NCBI GenBank assembly: GCA_958496175.1 | Contig: OY292275.1 | Span: 372,001-436,000 of the forward strand | Direction of reading: 5' to 3' | Source of the DNA: Sisyra terminalis | Lineage: Eukaryota; Arthropoda; Insecta; Neuroptera; Sisyridae | DNA length: 64,000 bases | Part shown: piece after piece, positions 23,796 to 35,613 of the stretch | Layout of the letters: each line of letters opens with the position of its first letter | Position numbering within the stretch: position 1 is the first letter of the stretch | Translations under genes and position numbers: made by a program | The notes under the pieces: model-generated | What the model was told of the DNA's origin: nothing | What the model saw: only the letters and a program-made list of their open reading frames with translations | Database searches by the model: none

Positions 23796-26700
23796 TTACA
23801 AGTTTTCAGTAAATTTCCAAATTTTTACACCACCATCGTCGCTGCACGACGCCAAAACACCAGCCACAGCCGGATTCCAAGCGATCCCATTGACGTCTTG
23901 GCTGTGCGCATTATTTTCCGAATGCAGCAATTCGAACGACGGCTCGTCCGGATTGGAGTCGGGTTTTTCCCTGAAAATTCTTATAATGTCATCGCCACAG
24001 GCCGTGGCAATTGAATTGGTTAAGTGGCACCAGGAAATGTCGTAAATTGGTCGCGTGTGATATCCCGACAAAGTGCACACGCATTTCCACACGGGACAAT
24101 TGTCGGGTGTTTCGATTCCTAGTGTATTGTCCGGTAAGTATTCCTTCCAAATTTTCAGTGTTTTATCGGCGCTGCACGACGCCAAACGGGTGCCGGTACT
24201 ATCGAAAGCGATGCTCCACACGGTCGACTCGTGGCCGGTCAATGTTTGTAAACAAATCCAATCATTGTCGGTCGGGTCTTCTTTGAACAGTTTTATTGTG
24301 TTATCGTAGCTGGCCGAAGCGACAATGTCCAAGTGCGGATGCCAAATTACCTGTAAAAATAAGTCTAAAGTTTATATGTCGAATACATTCATAAATATAA
24401 GAATATAATACAATACTAGATGTAAAAAAATTTCTTTAAAGTAGAAGTAGTAGGCAAGAAGTAGTACATAAATCTTAAAAGATTATTTAGTCAATCGAAA
24501 ATGCAGAGCATTTTGAATAAGTATATGGGTAGTTCTCAACAAATTCAGAAATTAGATAGAAAAAAAAATTGATTTTTTTTTGTCAATTAAGAAGTATTCG
24601 TGTAACTAGATTTTATCAATATAGTGGCCCCCAAAATAAACGTTGTTTAATAGAGAGTAAAAAAGTTTGTAAAATGTTTTCATCTTTAAGCAGGAAAAAC
24701 GGTTTAATTAAGAGTTAAATAAGCAAAGAAAGAAAAAAAATCAAGTTCGACTAGTCTCAACTGATGATATGAAATAACATAGTAAAAGTTTGAAGGCCTA
24801 AATGAGAGAATGGCAACTTTAAATATATCGTTTAAGGAATTTGAAACCAGTTTGAGGTATTTATTATTTGTTGACAATTATAATAACATTAACACCTGTT
24901 TCCGAATCCATTAGTAATCCTATCTTTTTCACACATTTTAGCCTTCAAGCTTTCACTATGCTATTTCATACCACCCGCTGATAGCAGGTAGAGAATCGTT
25001 GGGAATTTCACACCAGCATGGAATGCAGCCGGTTTCGGTCACAATATTGATCATTATGGATCAAAGGTTGATAATTCGAACGTCAATTTCTGCCTATTTG
25101 CATTCTTTCGTACAACAAAAGAACAGGTTTATTAATTTTAATAATATTTTGTTTTCAGGTACATTTTAGTCGTGTTTCGCCAACAATAAGTATAAAAGTC
25201 ACAAACAAGTCCAATTTAAATAGCTGTACCAATATTTTATTCTGATTTCACTAATGGTTCAAATTTAAAAAGAGCTTTACTGATTTGATAGAAACTTTGT
25301 GATCAAGTTCAACTAATTTTTCTTCAGAAGAAAAGGTTCTATTGCCTATTTACGTTTAATTATTAATAATAAAAGTAGCATTCAAAAGAAGGCCGACTGA
25401 AATAAATAAAGGCACACCTATTAATTGGATATAAATTGGACACTTTACTTAAATATCTATGTTCTTTTTTAAGATATCAAAAATCAACATATTTTAAATC
25501 AGAGGTGGCCAACCCAAATGATATTGCGAGTCACTTCGGAAATGTACCATAACTCCGCGGGCCACTTTTGAAGTTTTATCTCAAATTTTCCGTACTAAAT
25601 TTAGATACACTGTAAACATTTTTTTAAACCAGTTGTTTGCAGCCGATTCCTTAGGTACTCACAATGTTGTCGAAATAAAGTTCCTCATGAAGAATTTCGT
25701 TAGAATTTTTTTCACACTATGTTCGGCCATAATATGCGCTCCTTTTGTGAATGATTGAGATTCCAACGAAATTTAAAACCACAACGCCCAAGACATGAAG
25801 ATCTTTTATGGATATTAATTAAAAATTTTAATGACAATGATAATATTTTACTGTGCTGGATGTATTTTCAAGTATTCGAGAAAAATGTAATTCCAACGAT
25901 GTTCAAATATTAAACGATACCTGGATTTTTACCACCCACTGGATCTATTTCATACTTCCATTACCCTAAGATTCAGGATAAATTTATGTAGTATATATGT
26001 TAATAAATCTTTTTTTTTTTTTGTAGAAATTGAAAGGACAAGAATGTCAAGATTTCATGAGAATTACCTAGTCCTACGGGAGAAATTTAGGAGGGAAAAA
26101 ACTTCCAGGGGAATTACATGATACCAATCTTAAAGTTAGGCAGTGTCCCTTTGTATTAGACTGGGCCAAAAAAATTGACTATTTTTTTTTAAAATATATC
26201 GAAAATATTGTTCAAGGTGACAAGAAAAAAATATATCGGGAAGGTTTGAGCCCTTAATATTAATATTAAGAGGTCTATCATCTTTCAATATAATATATAA
26301 ATATATATATATATATACCCACTACTTGTATTCCACTCATATGGATGTCTATAACTTTATATTCTTTGTCCTTGTCTTTACCGCAAAAAAAGCAAATTGT
26401 GTTTATAATTGTATCATATTTTAGTTATCACAAATTATTTATAACTGGTGTGCCAGTTTAGATAATACTGGAATAGGCTACGGCAATGGATTAAAAACAT
26501 CATTTTAATTGTTAGATGTACCAGAAAAGAATTTCGGTTTTCAATCAATAGTCATTCAATTGCCATTTATCTGCATATAAGTTATTTCCAAGTGATACTA
26601 AAGAGATTTTATGATTAGAGTAATTTATCAACTTAGTAAAAATTACAAAATATTTTCTATTGTGCCACCTATATTGAAATGGTAGGACTAAAAACTCGAA

Positions 26701-28423
26701 AAAATATAAATTCAGTATTGTATGCTTATCGAGTTTCACAGGATAGCAACGCAAAGTTGTTACTAAAAACATTTTTAATGTTTACCTAAGTGCATTAGAT
26801 GTTAATTAGTTCCAAATGAGTTTTTCTAAGTTCAAAATCGATAATTTTCATTTCTCCATCTAGTACCAAAGAAATATGACAACAAAATTAAGCAACAAAA
26901 AGTTAATGGGGGGGAAATAGTGCCAAATGTATGCCATCAAGTCGAAGAGCTGTCAAATAATCCTAATCAATCTTAATCGATCGGCCAAATACCCAAAAGT
27001 GTCCAGCAATGCGATAATGCCAGAAGAAAAGCCCTGGAAAAAATTAATTAATTAATTAAGGAGGAGGTGAGATCTTACCGCACCAATTATAATCGTCTAA
27101 AGTTGTTTCATCGGATTTCTATTTATTTCAATTGTTACCACATTTACTAAGTGATCAAAAAAATTTAAAGCTTAAGTGATATTCAAAATGTATTTTTTTG
27201 AAATTTTCTTTACTAATCAATTGATTTTTACTAATATGGCATTAAAAATTTGCACACACATTAGATGTCAAAACGTTGATACAATTGAGGTTGACTATAT
27301 AATTGATTTAAAATCAATAGTTGTGTAACAAAATTTTGTGTTTTAATTGTATGTTGAAAAAACGACATTCTTTTCCGGTACGCCTATTATACGAAAGAAG
27401 GATAACTTTGACGCGTGTACATAAGTACACACACCGTTTTCTTTATTATTCTATAGAAATATTCCCATGGTTCAAAAGTTATAACCAACACCATTAAGGG
27501 ATTTTCTTTTCACGAGGAAAGATTTTTTGTAGAAACCGAAAGAACAACAATTTTGAGATTTTATGAGAATTATCCATATATATTTGAAAAAACAGTTATT
27601 CAAAATTATATTAGTTGTAAAATTCGGAAAAACCAGTTCAGAATTTTCCTTGACATCGGATGACGTATGAAAACGTTGAGCTTATTCTCACAGAAGAGAA
27701 CAATATTTCCCCTAAATTATCAGAAATGACGTTTTTGGATTGCCAGTAAATCTTATTTACTATTCTTAGTTGACTTGATCGGCAATTGTTAAAAAACATT
27801 CATGGAATAGGGCTTTACATTATAAGGCACAAAACATGCAAGTAAAAATGGTTGCCTATTCGTCATCGGTCCAAACGTGACTGCATTTATTGCATGGGAT
27901 TTCTTTCCAGCTTTGGGTTCGTAATGTTGTACCTGATGCAATCTAATGAAAGAATACAAACTTTTTTCACATCCTGAGTGTGCAGACTTAGCACCCCGGC
28001 ACATTCGTACTCCTCGTCGATAACCTCCCAAATCCAGACGGACTTATCGCGGCTGCAAGTGGCGAGATGATCGCCCGATTTCGACCAGGCGACACTCTTC
28101 ACCTCGTTGTCGTGGCCCTCGAGCGTCACGTTGCACTCGAACTGGCCGGTCTTGCGGTCCCAAATCGAGGTGGTCGCGTCAAAGCTGGCCGACGCCAACA
28201 GGTTACCGCATGGCGACCACGCGACCTCGCGAATTGTGCGCTGGTGGCCCTCAGTCAGGATCGTCTTGTTCGCCCATTTCCCGCTGGCCTCGTTGCCCCA
28301 AATTCGAATCGTTTTGTCTTCGCCGCAGGACGCGAGGGTCGCTCCTTCGGGGTGCCAGCTGACGTTCCAGACGCGGCCTACGTGACCGCTCAAACTTTGA
28401 ACCATTTCAAGCTTATTCATCAT
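23796..28423 (-). CDS. Ciao1: Ciao1, cytosolic iron-sulfur assembly WD40 protein
   Basis: Two coding exons joined at phase 0: 28423-27962 (residues 1-154) and 24350-23796 (155-338), giving 338 residues, close to the usual ~339. The join reads QDVKK-VIWHP, exactly continuous within a WD repeat. The whole chain is a seven-bladed WD40 propeller with repeated GHxxxVxxVxW and LASCSxDxxxxIW patterns, including [12 protein letters not shown] and [12 protein letters not shown] at the end. In the family, CIAO1 works with CIAO2/MMS19 to hand [4Fe-4S] clusters to cytosolic and nuclear proteins. The start is the first of two adjacent ATGs at 28423. Exon 1 is strikingly GC-rich compared with its surroundings. 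The 3.6-kb intron holds repeat remnants. Confidence 0.95.
24351..27961 (-). other. Ciao1 intron with transposon remnants
   Basis: 26158-26285 is a foldback B-related end (AGACTGGGCCAAAAAAATTG, AAGGTTTGAGCCCTTAATATTAATATTAAGAGG), close to that at 2149. 25501-25575 contains GAGGTGGCCAACCCAAA and CGCGGGCCAC, reminiscent of hAT-type ends, but I could not find its partner. A TA microsatellite is at about 26296-26317 and a TTAA repeat at 27044-27058. The rest shows nothing. Confidence 0.4.
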
Positions 28424-29645
28424 ATTATAGTCAATCGGTTGAGGGGCGACAACGCGCGGCTTTTTCCACCCAGGTTAGCACACTTTTACAATATTTCTGC
28501 ATGAATTCCACATCAAAAACACCTCATTTAACCACTGCAAGCTTCCATCCACCGCATCTAATCCAAACTTTTACGAATTTTTCCACATTAACATTCAATC
28601 TAACGCATATCTCTATCCGGCTTTTGAGGTTATGTTCCACTCGTTCTCTACGTCACTCTTCAATTGTTAACACTCCAAACAAAATCAACTTTATTCACTT
28701 GTTTTTCAAATTAAAACAATTACAATTCGTCTAAATTCATTTGTTTTGTCTCAGTAAAATCACTTTAAACAATAAAAAATGCCTTGAAGTTCTTATCACC
28801 GCAATGCACATTGCTCTATCCCCGTAAGACTTAAACTTTAAACTCTTGACAAATGGAATACCTAAAAACACATAAATTCAATTGCATCACAACATGGTAA
28901 TTTATGTTAATCTTTTTTCATAAATCCAATTGATGATTCACAGCTTTAGTATTAACCGGGGCCGCTAAAAGATCTTTCATAAAAACACAATATGTCCATT
29001 TCCATGCAACGCTTTAATCACCTAAAATTATTATTGAATTGTACTGTTTTTTTTTGGCAATTAAAAATAATAAAGACAATTTATTGGATTTCTTTATGTT
29101 TTATTTTCTTTTCCGCACCTTTTTTTTTTTCTCATTTTCTAGCGCTCTAATTTTAGCCAAAAATATTATATTAACATTTCGTAGAATTCTGCCAGCTTTT
29201 GATTCTATTTTTTATTTTTTTTTATTTCTTATTTTATGTTGTGCAAAGCTAGCGTTCCAAACGTTGATTTAATAGTAGTAAAATAAAGACATAATTATTT
29301 TGAATTTGTAATGGACAAAATAATTGTAAATCACAAATGATTTCCTGTGATTTTTTTCTTCTTTTAATTTTATGTTGAAATTATGCTGGTTTGTACATTA
29401 AAATAAATGTACTTGGACTGACAATACAATTATTAACTCTTATTAGTTGGACTAACAACGTAATTGCTTCTTTTATGTAAGTTTTAATTACAGCAATTAT
29501 CAGCTTTAGGGCTTTGATTTTAACTATTTTTTTTGGAAAGATTTTCAAGTCTATAATGTTCATATTTTCGATGAACACTTGTATGTTATCTCAACTATTT
29601 TCTTAATCAAAATAAGATTTTTTCCGCTGACTTTGAGCAGTTATA
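28424..29645. other. upstream of Ciao1, no feature seen
   Basis: Contains the presumed Ciao1 promoter and 5' untranslated sequence. Open frames are short and lack splice or family support. Poly-T tracts are frequent (29046-29140). No repeat recognised. Confidence 0.35.
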
Positions 29646-31024
29646 CTGTGTATACAATATATAGAATAAATTGCAGTCCAATTTATGTAGTATAATCTGA
29701 TATAATAATATATAAAAATCATACCATAAACATAAATTTGAACAGAAGTTCAAACAAAAATATTCGTGACGTATTTGCCCAGATACGTATTTCGATTGCC
29801 AAGCAATCTTCCTCAGTGGTCATCAAGTAGTTTGGATCACTCTGTAACTGCTTTGTGATAATTCACGAGATGATGATTCATGAGGTGAATCATCACAAAG
29901 CAGTTACGGATTGATCCAAACTACTTGATGACCACTGAGGAAGATTGCTTGGCAATCGAAATACGTATCTGGGCAATACGTCACGAATATTTTTGTTTGA
30001 ACTTCTGTTCAAAGGGTCTAGCAGGATCCACATGGCAAGTTGGCCCCCAAATAGGAACCTATGTCGAAACTTATGTTAAAATATCGGCTTGATAGACAAA
30101 CACATTTTATATACTTTTCGCGACCAAATTTCTCTTTGACCTGTAGATATGGGCAAAAATGTCCCCCCGCATGACTATTTTTCAAAGTTATATATCTCAA
30201 AAACTAATTAAGCTAGACAAGTGAAACCAACGCGAGGCTGTAGATTATTGTACAGAGTATATCATATATTTTTTTGAAATGTTTAGAAAAAAAAATTATA
30301 CAAAAAAAATCCAAAAAACAAATGAAATAATTTTTTTATGTGTTCTCTGAAAATGACAACCACGAAAAAAATATATTTTATGCTTATACATGAGCACTAT
30401 AGCTCATAAAAATTGCGTGAAAAAATAGTTGGTGCAACACTTCGAAAAAAAAAATAAAACCGAGTTAGACTATTAGACGTAATTCACATTTAATTTTTTT
30501 TCAAGGTGTTGCACCAACTATTTTTTCACGCAGTTTTTATGAGTTATAGTGCTCATGTAGAAGCATAAAATATATTTTTTTCGTGATTGTCATTTTCAGA
30601 GAACACAAAAAAACATTATTTCATTTGTTTTTTGGATTTTTTTTGTATAATTTTTTTTTCTAAACATTTCAAAAAAAATATATGATATACTCTGTAAAAT
30701 AATCTACAGCCTCGCGTTGGTTTCACTTCTCTAGCTTAATTAGTTTTTGAGATATATATCTTTGAAAAATAGCCATGCGGGGGGACATTTTGGCCCATAT
30801 CTCAATGCCAAAGAGGAATTTGGTCGCGAAAAGTATATAAAATGTGTTTGTATATCAAGCCGATATTTTAACATAAGTTTCGACATAGGTTCCTATTTGG
30901 GGGCCAACTCGCCATGTGGATTCTGCTAGACCCTTTATGTTTATGGTATGAATTTTATATATTATTATATTAAATTATACTACATAAATTGTGCCGCAAT
31001 ATATTCTATATATTGTATACACAG
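29646..31024. mobile_element. large foldback element G with TA target duplication
   Basis: Terminal inverted repeats CTGTGTATACAATATATAGAAT and its complement ATTCTATATATTGTATACACAG are flanked by TA on both sides (29644-29645, 31025-31026), as in Tc1/mariner-type elements. The arms extend inward over about 500 bases with strong complementarity (for example GGGTCTAGCAGGATCCACATGG against CCATGTGGATTCTGCTAGACCC), turning near 30475. The left arm is interrupted by hairpin H (29737-30013). Without the insert the element is about 1.1 kb. Mirrored short frames in the arms are not genes. Confidence 0.8.
29737..30013. mobile_element. hairpin element H nested in element G
   Basis: A 277-base palindrome with ends TTTGAACAGAAGTTCAAAC and GTTTGAACTTCTGTTCAAA and near-identical arms (CTTCCTCAGTGGTCATCAAG and its complement), turning near 29875. 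The intact right arm of element G shows the uninterrupted sequence CCATAAACATAAAGGGTC in complement, so the insertion point lies exactly between ATAAA and GGGTC. Confidence 0.85.
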
Positions 31025-31026
31025 TA

Positions 31027-34000
31027 TTTTCTTAAGCTTTCTACTGGCAATATCGATAAATTGTCCGAAATTAGTATCGAAAACCGATTGTTTAAAAAAA
31101 AATGAGCAGAATAGTGCCAATTATTTTTCTATTCAAAAAAACAATACTGTATAAATGCAGTTTTCAATAAGTTTGTTGATTTTTGAAATGATTACTTCAA
31201 ATTTAATTATAGGCAGTAAAAAATGACTTTGGGACCTTCAGGCTTATCTTAAAGCTCCAGACGTTTTAATGCACCGGAAAATCTTTCAAATAATTGAGTC
31301 TAAAGTTTAAACTCTAATGTCCACAAATCTTTCAAAATAGTCGATAATTAAGGCAATTTACTTGACGAGTTGTCGAAGAATTGGTATCTTTTAGCGTTAC
31401 GTACGTTTGAATGATTAACTTTTAATTGATTTCAGTGGCGATTTGAAATTATTTACGCATTTAAACACCCGAAAAACTAATTCACATTCCAAGCGCCCTC
31501 GAAAATAATAAGTTCAAGGCCAACAGTTTCAATGAAGAGAAAAATTCCTCCCATTTATTGTCGTCCAGTTCGACGATCCCCGTAATTATATTCTTAACAA
31601 TCTAATTAAATTTTCATTCCACATATCAGCACGTTTTATATTCACTTCGAACGTAATCAAGCCCATTTAAAAGTAATGATCGGCTACTGAAACACACTTT
31701 TCATTGGGACGAAGAAAATTCGTAAGTCCATTACTTCAATTTTCAGGCATTTCATGTTTAATGTGCCATTAAAATTACATAAAACAAACAGGCAATTATT
31801 GAGAAGCATATAATTAAGTAGTAAAGCACCCCCGTGCTACTGGTTTGGCCTCCAAACATTGAGTTTTCATATGAGAAAAAATCGAATTGCAATGTGTAGT
31901 AAAATGCCTCGTTTAGACCCACAATTGCGATAGGAAACCGACGTCATGATAAATGGGTGTCTTATCTGGTTGGTAATGGTCTCCTTCGGCGTTCTATTCC
32001 AATGGAAATTGGTCTAAATTTTGATACTCGTGCGACAATATCTTCAGTTTTGCAATATGATGTAACACGAGGAATTGATAAGTAGCCAGCAGTTTGGAAA
32101 AATAACACAAAGAGTTTGAGTCATGTGTGGTTGAAGCGTAGCTGAAAGGAAGTAATATTATTGTAATATTTAAAATTTTTATCTCGTATCGGTTACTGTC
32201 GGTTGGTATATTCGAATAGTAAAAAAAAAAAAAAAATAATGAATTGTTCGCCAGTGTAAGTGGAGACTAATGCAAATGTAGTCAGACTCAAACGACTCTC
32301 GTGTTAACATCGTTTTTCTCGACGTGAATTCGTTAAATTTGTTCCATCACACAAGTGGAAAACCCAAATTTTCCAATACATCACACAATCGATGGACTGA
32401 CATTGTTGTTTTGCAGCAAATTACTTGGCATATCGATTTTACAAGTAAGTGATTGCAATGACTAATTTCCCAGCTCTAGGTCACATTTATTTGCAATACG
32501 AAACAAAATCAAATAAACACCGATTTTACGATTTCCTCATTTTACGTTAAACACAGTAAAATTCAATAAAACATACATTACTTCAGCAAAACCAAGAGAC
32601 CGTAAACTTGAGTCTATTTAGATAGGCAATGGCCATGTGTTTAACGTATTATATTTATTTTTGGATTATTTTGTGTTTGTATAAGAGTAATTACTTTACA
32701 ATTTCATAATATCTAATTAAATTGACCTATTTAAAAGATTTTTTAGCGGTTTCAAATCGTAAAACGAGTTAATATTATTTCTTTTAGGAATTCATACGAT
32801 GATTCATTCTGTCAATTTAAAAATGCAATTATTTTTAGACAATAAAACTTGATTAATTGCAACCCTGTTAAAATAAGGCATTTTAAATGGTCAAAAAACC
32901 CATTAGAAGTCATTTTAAGTTATTAAAAGGATTTTAAATGTAATGATTTCAAAACTGGCCTTTTTTTAACAGGGAACTGAAAACTTTTTCCCACAATTTC
33001 CTCTAAATATACCAAAATTTCGATTTAAAAATCCGTATAGTTTCAAACCGTTCAAGCGTTTTCTTAAAATTGATTCATTACAAGATTTATAACGTTAACA
33101 TCTCCCTAAAGAGTAAATATTTATATTAATTCTGTCAAGTTAAAAAAAACAATTATTTTTAGGCAATAAAACTTGATTAATTGCAACCCTGTTAAAATAA
33201 GGCATTTTAAATGGTCAAAAAACCCATTAGAAGTCATTTTAAGTTATTAAAAGCATTTTAAATGTAATGATTACAAAACTGGCCTTTTTTAAACAGGGAA
33301 CTGAAAATTTTTCTCCACAAATTTTCTCTACACATGCCAAAAATTTGATTTAAAAATCCATATAGTTTCAAAACGTTCAAGCGTTTTCATAAAAATTGAT
33401 TAATTACAAGACTTAAAACATTAACATCTCCCTAAAGAGTAAATATTTATATTAATTAGCTTCTAAGTAACATACATTTTCGTTGAAACAAAATGTTGAA
33501 ATCGCTACACTATTAGTATAAATCGAATAAATATTTCTTAATTTTTACCCCACAAAATATTAGAAGTGTTACGGTTAAAAATGCATTGCAAACTTATGAA
33601 ATATATTTAAATTTTCATTTCCTTGACAAAGTTTTGTGAATAACCAGTAAACTGATATAAGTAATTGCATATATTATCTTTAATTTTTATTTTCCCCTTT
33701 TTGATAGTTATAATAAACATTTAAGATTTTGTTCTCTCAAAATTGTGACCTTTCAAAAAATACATATATTTCATAGTAGGAAATACGTTCAACGTTTAAA
33801 ACTATTGTATAGGATATAATCAATGTTGACTAATAAAAAAATTATTGTTTATTATTGGTTATTACAATGTAATTTAATGATTAAAAAATAAATTGAAATA
33901 GCTTTTCAGTCGTTCCGGATTGCCATATTTTCGATAAATCAAAACGTTGCAGTTGTAATATTTTTAATTTAAACTCTTATTCAGATCTTACATTAACGAT

Positions 34001-35564
34001 TGCATCAACAATTTATTTATTAAACTTATAAATTATTACATTTTTATTAATATAATATAATATAATAATATAATTTTAATACAAAGATTATATTTTTCAT
34101 AGTTTTAATATTATATTCTTTTTAGCATCCCGGAAATAACTGAAAAATAATCATTTCACAAATTTTATTTAAGTGTTATCTTATAATATAATAGCAAGTG
34201 TTTGTCGAAAACATTTTTTTTTTGCATTTGCATTAGAATTTAGTAAGAACTGTTGATAATGAATATAAAATAAATGTTTCTATAAATTAGTAGCATTTTT
34301 ATTGCATAATAGACTGGTTATCTTTGTAAGTAAAAGAACTAAAAGAATTCCAGAACATTTTAGACGATAAAACCCAACAAATAAAATATTTGATTACATA
34401 ATACTTTTTTATCTGTCCGTGTATTATGATTAACTCGACAAAAAATTCTAATGAAAAACTAAATTATTTTTATATGATTTACAATGGTAAAATACTCTTA
34501 ATTAGTACATATTCTCTTTGAAATGTTTGGCATTTTAATATTGGTACAGTGCAAAACTCTCACGAGTTCAAATACTTAAATAAGATTTGTTATTATTAAT
34601 TAAATAAGATTTTTTAAATCAAAGTTTGTATATGTAATTAAATCTAAAATATTCGCATTATGTGGTTAAAATATGGCCACGAAAGACTCAATGATTATTA
34701 AGAAAATTCCTTCATTGTGAAAAGATTATTATTGTAATGAAAATATCGTACAATTAGAAACCTTATGTATCATATCATTATCTTTTAAACTATGAATCAA
34801 TAAAAACATATTTAAAATTTACAAAAATTATGCTAAGGTCTTAAAAAGTTTATGAAATTTTATCTGGTTAAGTAAGAAATAAATAAGACTACATGTTTTA
34901 TTGTTTAAGTTATGTAATGGAAATTCGAATTTTTGGTACTTTTAAAAGCACTAATTTGGAGATAAAGCTATTCCGGCTTTGATAGTTCCTTATCTCCATA
35001 TGTTTTCGCTTTGTATACTATTTTTGCAAACTCATTAGGGTTTTAATATCTAAAATTATTCAGCTTAAAAATTTATCATTTTAATACATTATCAATTAAG
35101 ATTGATCTTTTGAAATTGAAATGATAATTAGATATAATATCAAACTTGGTCAATTACATTTTTTATTGTTAACGATATTAGCAATTAAGACTAAAAAAAA
35201 ACGGTGATATTTTAATTATAACAATCTGATTTTTTTTTTAGATAATTTATCTATATTTTGACTAGTCTATATCGATTATTTTTTTTCTTTAAATCGCAGA
35301 AGAAGCAGCGTTTAACGACTAAGACAAAAACATGTAAATAATGTTAAAGAAATTGCATAACATAAATACTAACAATGCAGTCGTAAAAGACATTTATTTT
35401 TTCAATCACTCAATCACCAATTAGTTTTCTTTAAAGTACCTTTAATTCCACAATATGCAATAACATATCATGCACGCCAAAACTTACCATTGATAATTTC
35501 AATCTTGCATGATCATGTCTGATATTAAACTCGGCCATAATTTATTTGCAATTTTTTCTTTCAG
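31027..35564. other. long AT-rich interval upstream of the oxidase gene
   Basis: No supported coding gene. 31400-32480 is less AT-rich than the rest and ends in a good donor (ACAA|GTAAGTGAT at 32445), so it could contain the 5' non-coding exon of the oxidase, whose first coding exon is preceded by an acceptor at 35564. 33500-35300 is extremely AT-rich with nothing recognisable. Confidence 0.35.
32807..33457 (+). repeat. tandem duplication (about 322-base unit) containing a small MITE
   Basis: Units 32807-33128 and 33129-33457 both run from TTCTGTCAA(T/G)TTAAAAA to CTCCCTAAAGAGTAAATATT. Each contains a ~112-base inverted-repeat element (32863-32974 and 33187-33298) with ends CCCTGTTAAAATAAGGC and GGCCTTTTTTTAACAGGG. 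The small element was evidently inside the unit before the duplication. Confidence 0.7.
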
Positions 35565-35613
35565 TTTTACTTGACTCATTGATAAAAATATCGATTATCT
35601 GCTCCAATTAGCC

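Noticed and set aside
28067..28504. 145-codon plus-strand frame over the Ciao1 exon.
   Set aside because: Antisense shadow of a GC-rich coding exon with no independent support.
30018..30929. Two matching 60-codon frames on opposite strands (30018-30200 and 30747-30929).
   Set aside because: Mirror images in the two arms of foldback element G.
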